The notes under the pieces: model-generated
What the model was told of the DNA's origin: nothing
The model's database searches: none
Seen by the model: the letters and a program-made list of their open reading frames with translations, nothing else
Program-made: the position numbers and the translations under genes
Source of the DNA: Actinomycetes bacterium
Lineage (GTDB): Bacteria; Actinomycetota; Actinomycetes; Actinomycetales; Cellulomonadaceae
Length of the DNA stretch: 9,754 bases
Direction: 5' to 3'
Assembly: GCA_023389545.1 (NCBI GenBank)
Contig: JAEWEI010000260.1
Location: 1-9,754, forward strand
Shown: piece by piece, positions 1 to 7,694 of the stretch
Layout of the letters: each line of letters starts with the position of its first letter
Position numbering within the stretch: the first letter of the stretch is position 1

Positions 1-1968
1 GAGCACGCCTCCGGGCTGGTGCGCCCGGCGCCCGGATCCGAGGCGGCGGCGCGCACGCTGGGCGTCGAGCTGCGTGACCTGTCGGACCTGGTCGAGGAGC
101 TGCCGGCCGCCGGGGGCGCCGATCCGGCCCGCTGGCGAGACCTGTACGCGGCACTGGCGCCGGTGGCCGCCGATCCCGACGTGCGCGAGCAGCTCGGCGC
201 GCTTCCGGTGCCGCTGGCCGACGGCCGGGTGGTGCGCGGGGCGCGCGGGCTGGTGCTGCGCGACAGCGGCGCGGGGGACGCCGCCCAGGACCCCGCGTTC
301 GAGGTGCTGTCCCGCTGGGGCCTGCGCGTCGTGCACCCCGATGCGGCGCACCCTCTGCTGGAGAGCCTGGGCGCGACATCATCCGACGCCGCCGGCCTGC
401 TGGCGCACCCCGCGGTGCGGCAGGCGGTGCTCGACCAAGCCGACGACGACGACCTGCAGCTCGCCGACGAGGTGACCGGCGCGGTGCTGACCCTGGTGCG
501 TGCCGCGCTCGACGAGCGGGACGGCGACCCGGCGCAGGCGCTCCCAGCGGAGGTCGTGGCGTGGCTGGGCCTGCTCACGCTCCCCGCGGCCGACGGCGAG
601 CCCACCCCGGCCCACGGCCTGCTACTGCCCGGCTCCGACGCGGAGCGCCTGCTCGACGCGCGCGTGCTTGCCGCGGTGGAGGTCGCGACCTTGGAACGCT
701 GGGGCGCCGACGTGCTGGTCGCCGCTGGCGTGCGCGACGACCTGGTGGCGGTGCGGCTCGGCGACGTCATCGTGGACGTGGACGCGCTCGACCTCGACGC
801 GGAGGGCGCGGACCAGCTGGTGGCGCAGTCCCTCGACGGCTGGGAGGACTACGTCGCGGAGCTCGCCCGCGTGCTCGGCACGGGCTCCTACGTGGCGGAG
901 GCCGTCGCGGTGGCGGACCTCGACGCGGTGGCCGACGACGCGTGGCCGCAGGTGCTGGCCCGCATCGCGGGCGTCCCACGCCTGCGGTCGGCGCTGCTGG
1001 ACCCGGTGCGGGCCGAGGGGGTCGCCCGCACGGCGCCCTCGTACACCGCGTGGTGGCTGCGCACCCGGGCCGGGCTCGGCCTGGACCGCCCGTTCGCGCC
1101 CGCCGACGCCGACGAGGCCGCCCGGGAGCTGCTGCCCACAGCCCCGGCGGTCGTGTCCAGCCTGGACGCCGAGGCGCAGCGCGCGCTGGGCGGCGTCAGC
1201 GACCTGCGCGACCTCGACGCCCCCGCGTGGGGCGTGCTGCTCGACGGGCTCGGGGACGCGGGCTCGCCGGTCGACGTGGCGCTGGCCGTCGGGCTGTGGC
1301 GCACCTGGGCGTGGATCGCGCGGCATGCCTCGCACGCCGGGCCAGGGCAGGGCGCCGACCTGCTGCCCGCCCTGGTCAACGCCGAGGACGCCCAGGTCGC
1401 GGACAGCGACGACATCGCCGTGGCGGACGCGCCCATGTGGCTGCAGCGCACCGACGTCGCCGCGCTGATCCCCGTCCCGGCGGTGCTGCCCGGCTCGCCG
1501 GCAGAGGAGGACCGCTCGGAGGCCGAGGCGCTCGCCGCGCTGCTCGGCCTGCCGCTGGCCTCCGACCTGGCGCCGGGGCGGGTCGACGCGCCGCGGGGCG
1601 GCCCGGCCATCACGGGCGACGACGACGAAGACCACGATGCCGATGACCAGGACGACATGGACGGCGGGCCGGTGCGCGTCCCCACGCCGCCGGAGGTCCT
1701 GGCCCTGCTGCCCGGCGCCCCGACCACCTGGATCGAGCACGACGTGCTGCGAGTCGACGGCACGCCCGTCGACTGGTGGGTCGAGGGCGAGGGCGAGTCG
1801 GCAGTGGTGCATGCGACACAGCTCGCCGGGCTCGCGCGCGGACTGGCGCAGGCCGCCGGGCGGTTCTGGGCGCGGCACGCGGTGGAGACGGTGCTCACCG
1901 ACCCCGATCGGCTCGCCGAGCTGCGAGTCGAGTCGGCCTTCGACCCCGACCTCCAGGCGCGTGGATGA
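1..1968 (+). CDS. Sacsin-like ATP-binding protein, C-terminal part (5' end outside window)
   Basis: The frame is open from base 1 to the TGA at 1966-1968, so about 655 C-terminal residues are visible and the start lies upstream. The protein is Ala/Leu/Asp-rich and mostly helical with no membrane segment. An acidic tract lies near residues 539-556 of the visible part. The end carries VDWWVEGEGES (from residue 590), then a His-Ala-Thr segment and GLARGLAQAAGRFWARH. From memory, this ending resembles large actinobacterial proteins annotated as sacsin N-terminal ATP-binding-like (Hsp90-type ATPase fold). The ATPase domain itself would lie upstream of the window, so the assignment rests on the tail only. 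A chaperone-like or regulatory cytoplasmic role is inferred from the family and its target is unknown. The stop overlaps the next start (ATGA), indicating co-translation with the transporter gene. The GTG at 19 is merely internal. Confidence 0.78.
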   Translation, partial: EHASGLVRPAPGSEAAARTLGVELRDLSDLVEELPAAGGADPARWRDLYAALAPVAADPDVREQLGALPVPLADGRVVRGARGLVLRDSGAGDAAQDPAFEVLSRWGLRVVHPDAAHPLLESLGATSSDAAGLLAHPAVRQAVLDQADDDDLQLADEVTGAVLTLVRAALDERDGDPAQALPAEVVAWLGLLTLPAADGEPTPAHGLLLPGSDAERLLDARVLAAVEVATLERWGADVLVAAGVRDDLVAVRLGDVIVDVDALDLDAEGADQLVAQSLDGWEDYVAELARVLGTGSYVAEAVAVADLDAVADDAWPQVLARIAGVPRLRSALLDPVRAEGVARTAPSYTAWWLRTRAGLGLDRPFAPADADEAARELLPTAPAVVSSLDAEAQRALGGVSDLRDLDAPAWGVLLDGLGDAGSPVDVALAVGLWRTWAWIARHASHAGPGQGADLLPALVNAEDAQVADSDDIAVADAPMWLQRTDVAALIPVPAVLPGSPAEEDRSEAEALAALLGLPLASDLAPGRVDAPRGGPAITGDDDEDHDADDQDDMDGGPVRVPTPPEVLALLPGAPTTWIEHDVLRVDGTPVDWWVEGEGESAVVHATQLAGLARGLAQAAGRFWARHAVETVLTDPDRLAELRVESAFDPDLQARG

Positions 1969-3269
1969 CGGCCGTTCCGCCGCCCGAGCCCGCCACGCCT
2001 GAGCCCGCCCCCGCGCGGGCGGGCCTGTCCTCGGGCGCAGTGCTCGCCGGGGTGCTCGCGCCGAGCCTGGTCTTCGAGATCGGGCTCGGGGCGATCCTGC
2101 CGGTGGTGGCGCTGGCGGCCTCCGACCTGGGCGCGAGCCTCGCGGGGGCGAGCGTGCTGGTGGCGCTGCTCGGCATCGGGCAGGTGCTCGGCGACGTCCC
2201 CGCCGGGGCCCTCGCGGCGCGGGTGGGGGACCGCCGCGCGATGCTCGTCGCCACAGTCCTCGCCGTGCTGGCCCTCGGCGGCTGCGCGTTGGCGCCGAAC
2301 CTGCTGACCTTCGGCCTCGCCGTGCTGGGCGCCGGTGCCGCGAGCTCGGTCTACCACCTGGCCCGGCACTCGTACCTCACCGAGGTGACGCCCGTGGTGA
2401 ACCGGGCGCGCGCCATGTCGACGCTCGGCGGGGTGAGCCGCATCGGCTCGTTCCTGGGGCCATTCCTGGGCGCGGCGGTGCTGCACTTCACCGAGCTGCG
2501 GGGAGTGTTCTGGCTCGCGGTGGGCACGGCGTTCGCCGCCGGCCTGGTGGTGCTGCTGGTGCCGGACGTCGAGGGCGGCGGGCGGGCGGCCCGTGCCGCG
2601 GCGGTCCGCGTCTCGACCCGGCAGGTGCTCGCCCAGCACTGGAGGGTGCTGGCGACGCTCGGCTCGGCGGTGGTGCTGGTCGGCGCCGTCCGGGCGAGCA
2701 AGCAGGTCGTGCTGCCGCTGTGGTCCGAGCACATCGGCTTGTCCCCGACGGCCACGAGCCTCGTCTTCGGCCTCTCGGGCGCCGTCGACATGCTGCTGTT
2801 CTACCCGGCGGGCCGGGTCATGGACAGGCGCGGGCGGATGTGGGTGGCGGTGCCGTCGATGGTGGTGCTGGGCCTGAGCATCGCCGTGCTGCCGCTGACC
2901 CACAGCCTGCCGAGCCTGGCAGTGGTGGCGATGGTCATGGGCCTGGGCAACGGCATCGGCTCGGGGATCCTCATGACGCTGGGCGCCGATGTGGCGCCGG
3001 TGGCCGGGCGGTCGCAGTTCCTCGGCGCGTGGCGGCTGCTGCAGGACTCGGGCGCCGCGGCCGGGCCGCTGGTGGTCTCGGCAGGGGCGGCGTTGGGCAG
3101 CCTCGCGGCGGGCATCGCGACGATTGGCGGGCTGGGGCTGCTCGCGGCGGGCGGCCTCGCCCGGTGGGTGCCCCGCTGGTCGGTGCACGCGAACGCCACG
3201 ACGCGCCGACGCGCGGGGGTGGAGCTGGCCTGGGGCGGCCCGGTGCGCACGCGCGAGGAGCTGCCCTAA
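1965..3269 (+). CDS. Major facilitator superfamily (MFS) transporter
   Basis: A 434-residue polytopic membrane protein with about twelve hydrophobic segments, the usual MFS size. After a Pro/Ala-rich cytoplasmic N-terminus (residues 1-22) the first half contains the loop motif GALAARVGDRR (81-91), a form of MFS motif A. The second half repeats it as YPAGRVMDRRGRM (280-292), as expected for the two six-helix bundles. A hydrophilic loop around 202-220 separates the halves. The start is the ATG at 1965, which overlaps the upstream stop as ATGA; an open frame continues upstream to 1776, but that stretch lies inside the preceding gene. The family imports or exports small molecules by proton coupling. 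The overall look is of a drug or sugar efflux permease, but the substrate cannot be read from the sequence. There is no room for its own promoter, so it should be translated by coupling. The C-terminal tail (about 402-434) is basic and cytoplasmic. Confidence 0.9.
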   Translation: MTAVPPPEPATPEPAPARAGLSSGAVLAGVLAPSLVFEIGLGAILPVVALAASDLGASLAGASVLVALLGIGQVLGDVPAGALAARVGDRRAMLVATVLAVLALGGCALAPNLLTFGLAVLGAGAASSVYHLARHSYLTEVTPVVNRARAMSTLGGVSRIGSFLGPFLGAAVLHFTELRGVFWLAVGTAFAAGLVVLLVPDVEGGGRAARAAAVRVSTRQVLAQHWRVLATLGSAVVLVGAVRASKQVVLPLWSEHIGLSPTATSLVFGLSGAVDMLLFYPAGRVMDRRGRMWVAVPSMVVLGLSIAVLPLTHSLPSLAVVAMVMGLGNGIGSGILMTLGADVAPVAGRSQFLGAWRLLQDSGAAAGPLVVSAGAALGSLAAGIATIGGLGLLAAGGLARWVPRWSVHANATTRRRAGVELAWGGPVRTREELP

Positions 3270-3301
3270 GCGCGCGAGCGCGCCAGCGCCCGAGGCGGGC
3301 G
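3270..3301. terminator. Possible bidirectional terminator hairpins between convergent genes
   Basis: The 52-bp gap between the convergent MFS and DUF2530 stops holds two small GC-only inverted repeats: GCGCGC-GA-GCGCGC at 3270-3283 and CGCCCG-AGG-CGGGCG at 3287-3301. Neither is followed by a T tract on either strand, so intrinsic termination is uncertain. Position is the main support. Confidence 0.3.
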
Positions 3302-3321
3302 GCGTGTCAGCGGGCGGGCTG

Positions 3322-3570
3322 TCAGCGACCTGGGCTCTGCCGGGACCAGAGGTAGCCGCCGGCGCCGAGCACCATGCCCGTGGCGCACACCCACAGGGCG
3401 GTGCTGTCGATCGTGCCGCGCCACCACAGCAGTGCCGAGACGCCCAACGCGACCAGCCAGACGACGATGCCGACGAGGAACACGGGGCGCAGGCTGACGT
3501 CGACCGGCTCCGGGCTCGCCTTGCGGCGATCCGGGTGGAGCACGACCTCGATCAGTGATGGCACTGGCAC
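3322..3570 (-). CDS. DUF2530 family small membrane protein
   Basis: An 82-residue protein of a type found in many actinobacteria and named DUF2530; I recognise it by size and by two hydrophobic segments (residues 29-49 and 57-77) preceded by an EPVDVSLRPVF-like stretch. The N-terminus (about 1-28) is polar with several charged residues, and a short basic tail follows the second helix. No catalytic motif is visible and no function is established. The start is GTG at 3568-3570; a second in-frame GTG six bases later (3562-3564) is equally possible, since neither has a clear Shine-Dalgarno. It starts 20 bases after the stop of the EAL-HDOD gene on the same strand, so it may be read through from it. 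This need not imply a flagellar role: related proteins occur in non-motile actinobacteria. Confidence 0.78.
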   Translation of the reverse strand: MPVPSLIEVVLHPDRRKASPEPVDVSLRPVFLVGIVVWLVALGVSALLWWRGTIDSTALWVCATGMVLGAGGYLWSRQSPGR

Positions 3571-3590
3571 AGGTTACGTCGCGAACCTGG

Positions 3591-4814
3591 TTAGGACCGG
3601 GACCCGACCGCCAACGACGTCGCCGTGGCGAGCGCCTCGGGGACCGCGGCGAGGTACGCGTGCGCCACGTCGAAGGGCTCCAGGCCAGTCGCGCGGACGC
3701 CCTCGACGTCGTTCTCCTCGTGGGCGAGCACAGCGGCCAGCGTCGGGCCGTAGGGGCCGGTCTGCTCGTTCAGGGCATGCGCCACGTCGCTGGAGACGCC
3801 CGTGCGGCTCACCAGGTCGCCCGTCGCGATGCCGAGCTGGGACGCGACGGCCGAGAGCAGCCCCACCGTGTACGCGGCGTCCTCGCCGGTGAGCGAACGG
3901 CACGTCAGCGCGCGCGTCAGCGTCGACCACAGGGCGCCCACTGTGGTGGGGCGCGCGTCGATCAGCGAGGCCATGGAGAGCGCCGCGAGCTGCTGCGGGC
4001 CCACCAGCACCACTGCCTGGTGCACCGAGTCGATCTCGCGGCGCAGCGCGTAGACGCTCGAGTTCACCAGGTGCAGCACCCGGATCGCGAGCTCGGGGTC
4101 CGAGCTGACCACACGCACCACAGCGGCCTGGTCGATGGACTCGGCGCTGAGGAGCTGCATGAGCTCCAGGCACTGCAGCTCGCCCGCCGAGAAGTCGCGG
4201 CCCGTGGTCTCCGGGTGGCGCTGGAACATCGGGCCCTGGAGCAGGTCGACGCCCGCCTGCTGGCCGACGCGGATGCGGTCGCGGTTGTCGGCGCGCTCGC
4301 CGATGACCGTGGCGCCAGCGGCGTGCGCACGGGACACGAGCTCGCTGACCCGGTCCGGGCCGCGCGCCACATCCACCTTCACCAGGTCGACCTGGGGGAG
4401 CAGCTCATCCTGCGACGAGCTGCCGGAGTAGTCGGCGAGCGCGATACGAGCGCCGCGCTCCCGGGCGGCGTCGACGAGCAACCGGGCGTCGGCGCGCTGC
4501 GCGAGCAGGGGGGACAGCTCGAGGACCACGCCGTGTCGGCTGGTCGGGGTGGCCAGCTCGCCGGTGAGCAGGCGGTTCGTGGCGCGCAACAGAATGGCGC
4601 GGTCCCCGGCCAGCACCGCGAAGTCGAGCTTCGCGTACTCGGCCTCGATCAGGTGCTCCACCTGGTGCTCGGGGAACGGGGCGCCGGCGCCGTCCAGCAC
4701 CACCACGCGGATGGCGTATCCGTAGACGGCCCGGTCCGGGTGCACCACGGGCTGCCGGAGCACCGTGATCTCGCTGACCCGTGCGGCCGAGTCACGGCCA
4801 TCGAGCACACTCAT
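3591..4814 (-). CDS. Degenerate EAL plus HDOD domain signalling protein (YuxH-like)
   Basis: A 407-residue soluble protein. Residues about 14-200 form an EAL-like domain: RQPVVHPDRAVYGYAI, then ALADYSGSS in place of the usual ALDDFGTGYSS, DLVKVD (143-148) and LLQGPMF. Residues about 208-390 form an HDOD domain (ELQCLELMQLL, SSDPELAIRVLHLVNSSVY, IDSVHQAVVLVG). The glutamate of the EAL signature is replaced (YGYAI, Ala34), the metal-binding Asn after the second strand is absent, and one Asp of the DDF pair is Ala. It is therefore very unlikely to hydrolyse cyclic di-GMP; a sensor or protein-binding role is inferred. The start at 4814 was chosen because AGGGGGA precedes it by 7 bases. An open frame reaches 4886, but it would run through the likely promoter and lacks domain sequence. 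Its own sigma-28-like promoter places it with the flagellar genes. Confidence 0.88.
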   Translation of the reverse strand: MSVLDGRDSAARVSEITVLRQPVVHPDRAVYGYAIRVVVLDGAGAPFPEHQVEHLIEAEYAKLDFAVLAGDRAILLRATNRLLTGELATPTSRHGVVLELSPLLAQRADARLLVDAARERGARIALADYSGSSSQDELLPQVDLVKVDVARGPDRVSELVSRAHAAGATVIGERADNRDRIRVGQQAGVDLLQGPMFQRHPETTGRDFSAGELQCLELMQLLSAESIDQAAVVRVVSSDPELAIRVLHLVNSSVYALRREIDSVHQAVVLVGPQQLAALSMASLIDARPTTVGALWSTLTRALTCRSLTGEDAAYTVGLLSAVASQLGIATGDLVSRTGVSSDVAHALNEQTGPYGPTLAAVLAHEENDVEGVRATGLEPFDVAHAYLAAVPEALATATSLAVGSRS

Positions 4815-4820
4815 GGACAG

Positions 4821-4833
4821 GTCCCCCTGGGGG
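4821..4833 (-). promoter_or_regulatory. Ribosome binding site of the EAL-HDOD gene within a C/G palindrome
   Basis: On the minus strand CCCCCAGGGGGA lies 7 bases before the ATG at 4814. The G-rich half is the Shine-Dalgarno, while the C run immediately before it can pair with it (four base pairs with a CAG loop). The ribosome site may thus be partly hidden. It also supports the 4814 start over the upstream ATGs. Confidence 0.35.
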
Positions 4834-4863
4834 TGGCGGGCTGAAGAGCTGACGTCACCCATC

Positions 4864-4890
4864 TGATCGACGTCTGGCCTGCGCACATGA
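4864..4890 (-). promoter_or_regulatory. Sigma-28-like promoter of the EAL-HDOD gene
   Basis: Minus strand: TCATGTGC (4890-4883), 11-base spacer, GTCGATCA (4871-4864). The second box matches 6 of 8 positions of the sigma-28 minus-10 consensus GCCGATAA; the first agrees poorly with TAAAGTTT but is nearly identical to the corresponding boxes upstream of flgN and flagellin. Transcription would begin near 4857, giving a leader of about 43 bases. Read by eye and not tested. Confidence 0.45.
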
Positions 4891-4896
4891 GTGAAA

Positions 4897-4920
4897 CCCC
4901 GGGTGACTTCGCCGCCGGGG
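4897..4920 (-). terminator. Hairpin after fliW, possible terminator
   Basis: Six bases beyond the fliW stop, CCCCGG and CCGGGG can form a perfect 6-bp stem with a 12-base loop. On the minus strand the stem is followed by TTTCACT, a very short T run. It ends the flgN-flgK-flgL-fliW operon just before the next promoter. The weak T run limits confidence. Confidence 0.42.
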
Positions 4921-4926
4921 CGCGGG

Positions 4927-5352
4927 TCAGCCCAGCGGCGCGTGCAGCGGCCAGTCGTCGTCGCCGAGCACCGTCTGCATGGCCGTGCCCGTGGACGGGT
5001 CGACCACGAGGGGCGCCAGCAGGTTCGCGGTGGGCGGGGTGTCGCGGTCGGCCGGGTGCACCACCACGAGCAGCAGATGGTCCTCGGGCCGCCCGCCGAC
5101 CAGTGTGTGCGCCTCCGCGTCGACGCTCGGCGCGTAGTCCGGGAAGAACACGCGCGGCGGGACGACGAACAGCCGCACCGGCGCGCGGTCGGCAGGGGCG
5201 CTGCGCATCGCGTACAGCGTGCCGTCGTCGTCCAGCGCGTCCATCGTGAATGTGTCGTGGCCGGGCAGGCCGGGCAGCGGCGCGCACAGGCGCAGCTGGG
5301 GCGGCATGCGGCCGTCGCCCGTCGGGAGGCCGTCCACCGGCAGGGCGCTCAT
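4927..5352 (-). CDS. fliW: FliW, flagellar assembly factor
   Basis: A 141-residue cytoplasmic protein with the family landmarks in order: a CAPLPGLPGHDTFTM stretch (residues 23-37), FVVPPRVFFPDYAPSVD (62-78) and PTANLLAPLVVDP (107-119) followed by a Gln-Thr-Val-Leu strand. In Bacillus subtilis FliW binds unassembled flagellin and, when released, binds CsrA and lifts CsrA repression of flagellin translation. The gene starts at the ATG 5350-5352, overlapping the flgL stop as ATGA, with no separate strong Shine-Dalgarno, so translation should be coupled to flgL. The N-terminus is about 15 residues longer than in compact homologues. In many bacteria csrA follows directly; here only 112 bases separate fliW from the next gene and they do not encode CsrA. 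The flagellin leader at the other end of the window does carry CsrA-type sites. Confidence 0.92.
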   Translation of the reverse strand: MSALPVDGLPTGDGRMPPQLRLCAPLPGLPGHDTFTMDALDDDGTLYAMRSAPADRAPVRLFVVPPRVFFPDYAPSVDAEAHTLVGGRPEDHLLLVVVHPADRDTPPTANLLAPLVVDPSTGTAMQTVLGDDDWPLHAPLG

Positions 5353-6254
5353 CGGAGGTAGTCCATCAGGCTCGGCTGGAGCACCTTGGCGGCGGCTCCG
5401 AGGGCGCCCTGGTACGCGACCTCCTGCATGCCGAGCTCCAGGATGATCTCGGCCAGGTCGATGTCCTCGATGGCGGAGAGCTGGGTCTTGGTGGTCAGCG
5501 CGCTGTCGACCAGGGTGGTCTGCGCGTTCGTGACACGGGTCTGCCGTGCGCCGACCCCGGCCAGCTCGGTGAGCACCGTCTCGAAGCGCGCGTCGAGGGC
5601 GGCGAGCTGCGTGGACGCGTCCGCACCCGGAGTGCGCAGCGTCGCGGCGATCGAGTCGAGGAGCGCGAACACCGAGTCCGCGCCGTCGCCGTAGACCTTG
5701 GAGCCGTCGGCGTCGACGCGGACGGTGGTGCCGTCGGCGACCTGCCGCTCCACTGTGGCGGACGGGACTCCGGTGAAGGTGTACGTGGCCGGGTCAGTGG
5801 TCGAGTCGACGGTGTACGCGGCCCCGGCGTTGGAGGTGCCCGCGAAGACGGTGCGCCCGAGGTACGTCGTGTTGGCCTGCTGCAGCAGTTCGTCCCGCAG
5901 GCCCTCGATCTCGACGGCGATCGCCTCGCGCGAGGGCGTGCCCGCCGCGCCGGAGGAGCTCTGGACGACGAGGTCGCGTGCCCGGCGGATCGTGGTCGAG
6001 GTGGTCTGCAGCGCGGCGTCGATCGTGGTGAGCCACGAGTTCCCGTCGTCCGCGTTGCGCTGGTACTGGGCCTGGGCCCGCTGCTCGCCGCGCAGCCGCA
6101 GCATGTCGGAGGCGCCCGCCGGGTCGTCCGACGGCACGTTGATCTTCTTGCCGCTGGACATCTTGGCCTGCAGGTCGGCCATGGTGGAGAGGTTGAGCTG
6201 CAGGTTCGCCAGTGTCGAGCGCTGCACGGACTGGTGCGTCACACGGTTGATCAT
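5349..6254 (-). CDS. flgL: FlgL, hook-filament junction protein
   Basis: A 301-residue flagellin-like protein, the usual FlgL length. The N-terminus MINRVTHQSVQRSTLANLQLNLSTM leads into LQAKMSSGKKINVPSDDPAGA (residues about 28-48), the conserved D0/D1 helical segment shared with flagellin. The C-terminus ends with DIDLAEIILELGMQEVAYQGAL and AAKVLQPSLMDYL, the matching terminal helix. The middle (about 120-230) is the variable Thr/Ala/Asp-rich domain. There is no cleaved signal peptide, because the protein is exported by the flagellar type III apparatus and sits between FlgK and the filament. The ATG at 6254 lies 2 bases after the flgK stop, and its ribosome site (GGGGCGGTAGAG) runs through that stop. 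The open frame upstream of 6254 is a shadow within flgK. It overlaps fliW by 4 bases. Confidence 0.94.
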   Translation of the reverse strand: MINRVTHQSVQRSTLANLQLNLSTMADLQAKMSSGKKINVPSDDPAGASDMLRLRGEQRAQAQYQRNADDGNSWLTTIDAALQTTSTTIRRARDLVVQSSSGAAGTPSREAIAVEIEGLRDELLQQANTTYLGRTVFAGTSNAGAAYTVDSTTDPATYTFTGVPSATVERQVADGTTVRVDADGSKVYGDGADSVFALLDSIAATLRTPGADASTQLAALDARFETVLTELAGVGARQTRVTNAQTTLVDSALTTKTQLSAIEDIDLAEIILELGMQEVAYQGALGAAAKVLQPSLMDYLR

Positions 6255-6256
6255 CT

Positions 6257-7684
6257 CTACCGCCCCACGATTCCGGTTCTGTTGATCAGGGTGTCGAGCA
6301 TCTCGTCGATGGCGCTCAGCACGCGCGCGGCGCCCTCGTAGGCGCGTTGGTAGGCGAGCATGTTGACCGTCTCCTCGTCGGAGTCGACGCTGGTCTGGGC
6401 GACCTGCTGCGCGGCTGCCGAGGCTCGGGTCGCCTCCGCGGCGGTGGCCCGCGATGTGGCGCTGGCGGTGCTGACGCCGAGCTGCACCACGAACGCGCTC
6501 CACGTGGCGTCCGGGCCGTCGACGGCTGTGCCCAACTGGGCGATCTGGCGGGCGAAGGAGCCGTCGAGGGCGCCGGCGCCGGGGGCAGCCACCGCGACCA
6601 GCGCCGGATCGTCGAACGCGACCTTGAGCCCGAGCGCGGCGGGCTGCCCGGCCGTGAAGTCGAAGAAGTCGCCGCCCTGCGCGCCGTCGATCGTGACGGC
6701 CTGGCGGTGCAGCCCGTTGACCTGGGTCGCGAGCTGGGTGGCGAGCTTGTCGTAGGAGGCAGCGGCCTCGGTGAGCAGGCCGCCCGTGCCTCCTGCGGCG
6801 GGCGGGGCCAGCACGGACAGGAGCCCGGCCACCTGGCCGCCCTCGAGCCCGGCCGAGCGCGTCGGGTCCGCGGCCCACACGACCTTGACGTCGTCGCCGC
6901 CGGTCGCGTCGGCGAAGCCCACGGCGCCGGTGACCGCGAGCTCGCGCACCTTGGAGCCGTCCACCAGCAGGTTGCCGCCCACCAGCACGTCGATCTGCCC
7001 GTTCTCCTGGGTGCGCGTGGTCGCGCCCACCAGGCCGGACAGCTCGGTGACAAGCAGGTCGCGCTGGTCCTTGAGCTCGTTCGCGGAGGAACCGGAGTTC
7101 TCAATCGCGAGGATGCGCTTGTTGAGGTCGGCGATGTTCGCGGCGGAGGTGTTGGCCTGCGCGACGAGCGAGGTGGTCTGCGTGCGGGCCTGCGCCCACT
7201 GCGTGCCGGCAGCGGTGTACAGCGTGCCGATGCGGTCGGCCACGGCCGCGGCGGTCTCGAGCAGCACCGCGCGCGAGGAGTCCTTGTTGGGGCTGTTGGC
7301 GACGTCCCCGAACGCGGCCCACAGGCCGGTGAGCAGGGTCGCGAGCCCGGTGGCCGCCGGCTCCCCGATGTTGGTCTCGAGGAGCTTGGACGCCGAGGCC
7401 CGGGCGCTCAGGAAGGAGCTGCTGGCGGTGGTGGTGCGGACCTGCGCGTCGAGGAACACGTCGTTGAGCCGTGCGATGTCGGTGACGGCGGTGCCGTAGC
7501 CGGGGCCGTTCGAGGCGGAGAACATCGAGGGGAGCTGGGCGGCGGGCAGCGAGGAGATCGCGGCGCGCTGGCGGGTGTATCCGACGGTGTTGGCGTTGGC
7601 GATGTTCTGCCCGGTGACCTCGAGGGCCTGGCGTTGGGCGATCAGCGAGCTCAGCGCGGTGCCGAGTCCGGAGAAGGTGCTCAC
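6257..7684 (-). CDS. flgK: FlgK, hook-associated protein 1
   Basis: A 475-residue protein that joins the hook to the filament through FlgL. The N-terminal signature is textbook: GLGTALSSLIAQRQALEVTGQNIANANTVGYTRQR (residues about 6-40). The C-terminal helix reads VDSDEETVNMLAYQRAYEGAARVLSAIDEMLDTLI. The central region holds QWAQARTQTTSLVAQANTSAANIADLNKRI, SANELKDQRDLLVTELSGLVG and a beta-rich Gly/Val region, as in other FlgK proteins. It is somewhat shorter than enteric FlgK (about 550 residues), the loss being in the surface domain. The start is GTG at 7684, preceded by GAGAGG at 6 bases that overlaps the flgN stop; 10 bases separate the two genes. It is secreted without a signal peptide, with FlgN as its expected chaperone. 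Confidence 0.95.
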   Translation of the reverse strand: MSTFSGLGTALSSLIAQRQALEVTGQNIANANTVGYTRQRAAISSLPAAQLPSMFSASNGPGYGTAVTDIARLNDVFLDAQVRTTTASSSFLSARASASKLLETNIGEPAATGLATLLTGLWAAFGDVANSPNKDSSRAVLLETAAAVADRIGTLYTAAGTQWAQARTQTTSLVAQANTSAANIADLNKRILAIENSGSSANELKDQRDLLVTELSGLVGATTRTQENGQIDVLVGGNLLVDGSKVRELAVTGAVGFADATGGDDVKVVWAADPTRSAGLEGGQVAGLLSVLAPPAAGGTGGLLTEAAASYDKLATQLATQVNGLHRQAVTIDGAQGGDFFDFTAGQPAALGLKVAFDDPALVAVAAPGAGALDGSFARQIAQLGTAVDGPDATWSAFVVQLGVSTASATSRATAAEATRASAAAQQVAQTSVDSDEETVNMLAYQRAYEGAARVLSAIDEMLDTLINRTGIVGR

Positions 7685-7694
7685 GGGTGGCCTC

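Noticed and set aside
1618..1665. GAC-rich stretch as a possible simple repeat
   Set aside because: It encodes the acidic tract of the sacsin-like protein with mixed codons and no regular unit.
888..3188. A 766-codon open frame on the minus strand
   Set aside because: It runs opposite the sacsin-like and MFS genes, is rich in Arg, His, Ser and Pro and has no domain-like pattern. This is a usual antisense shadow of high-GC coding sequence.
4815..4886. Longer N-terminus for the EAL-HDOD protein (ATG at 4886 or 4862)
   Set aside because: It would cover the promoter box, adds no domain sequence, and the ATG at 4814 has a well-placed ribosome site.
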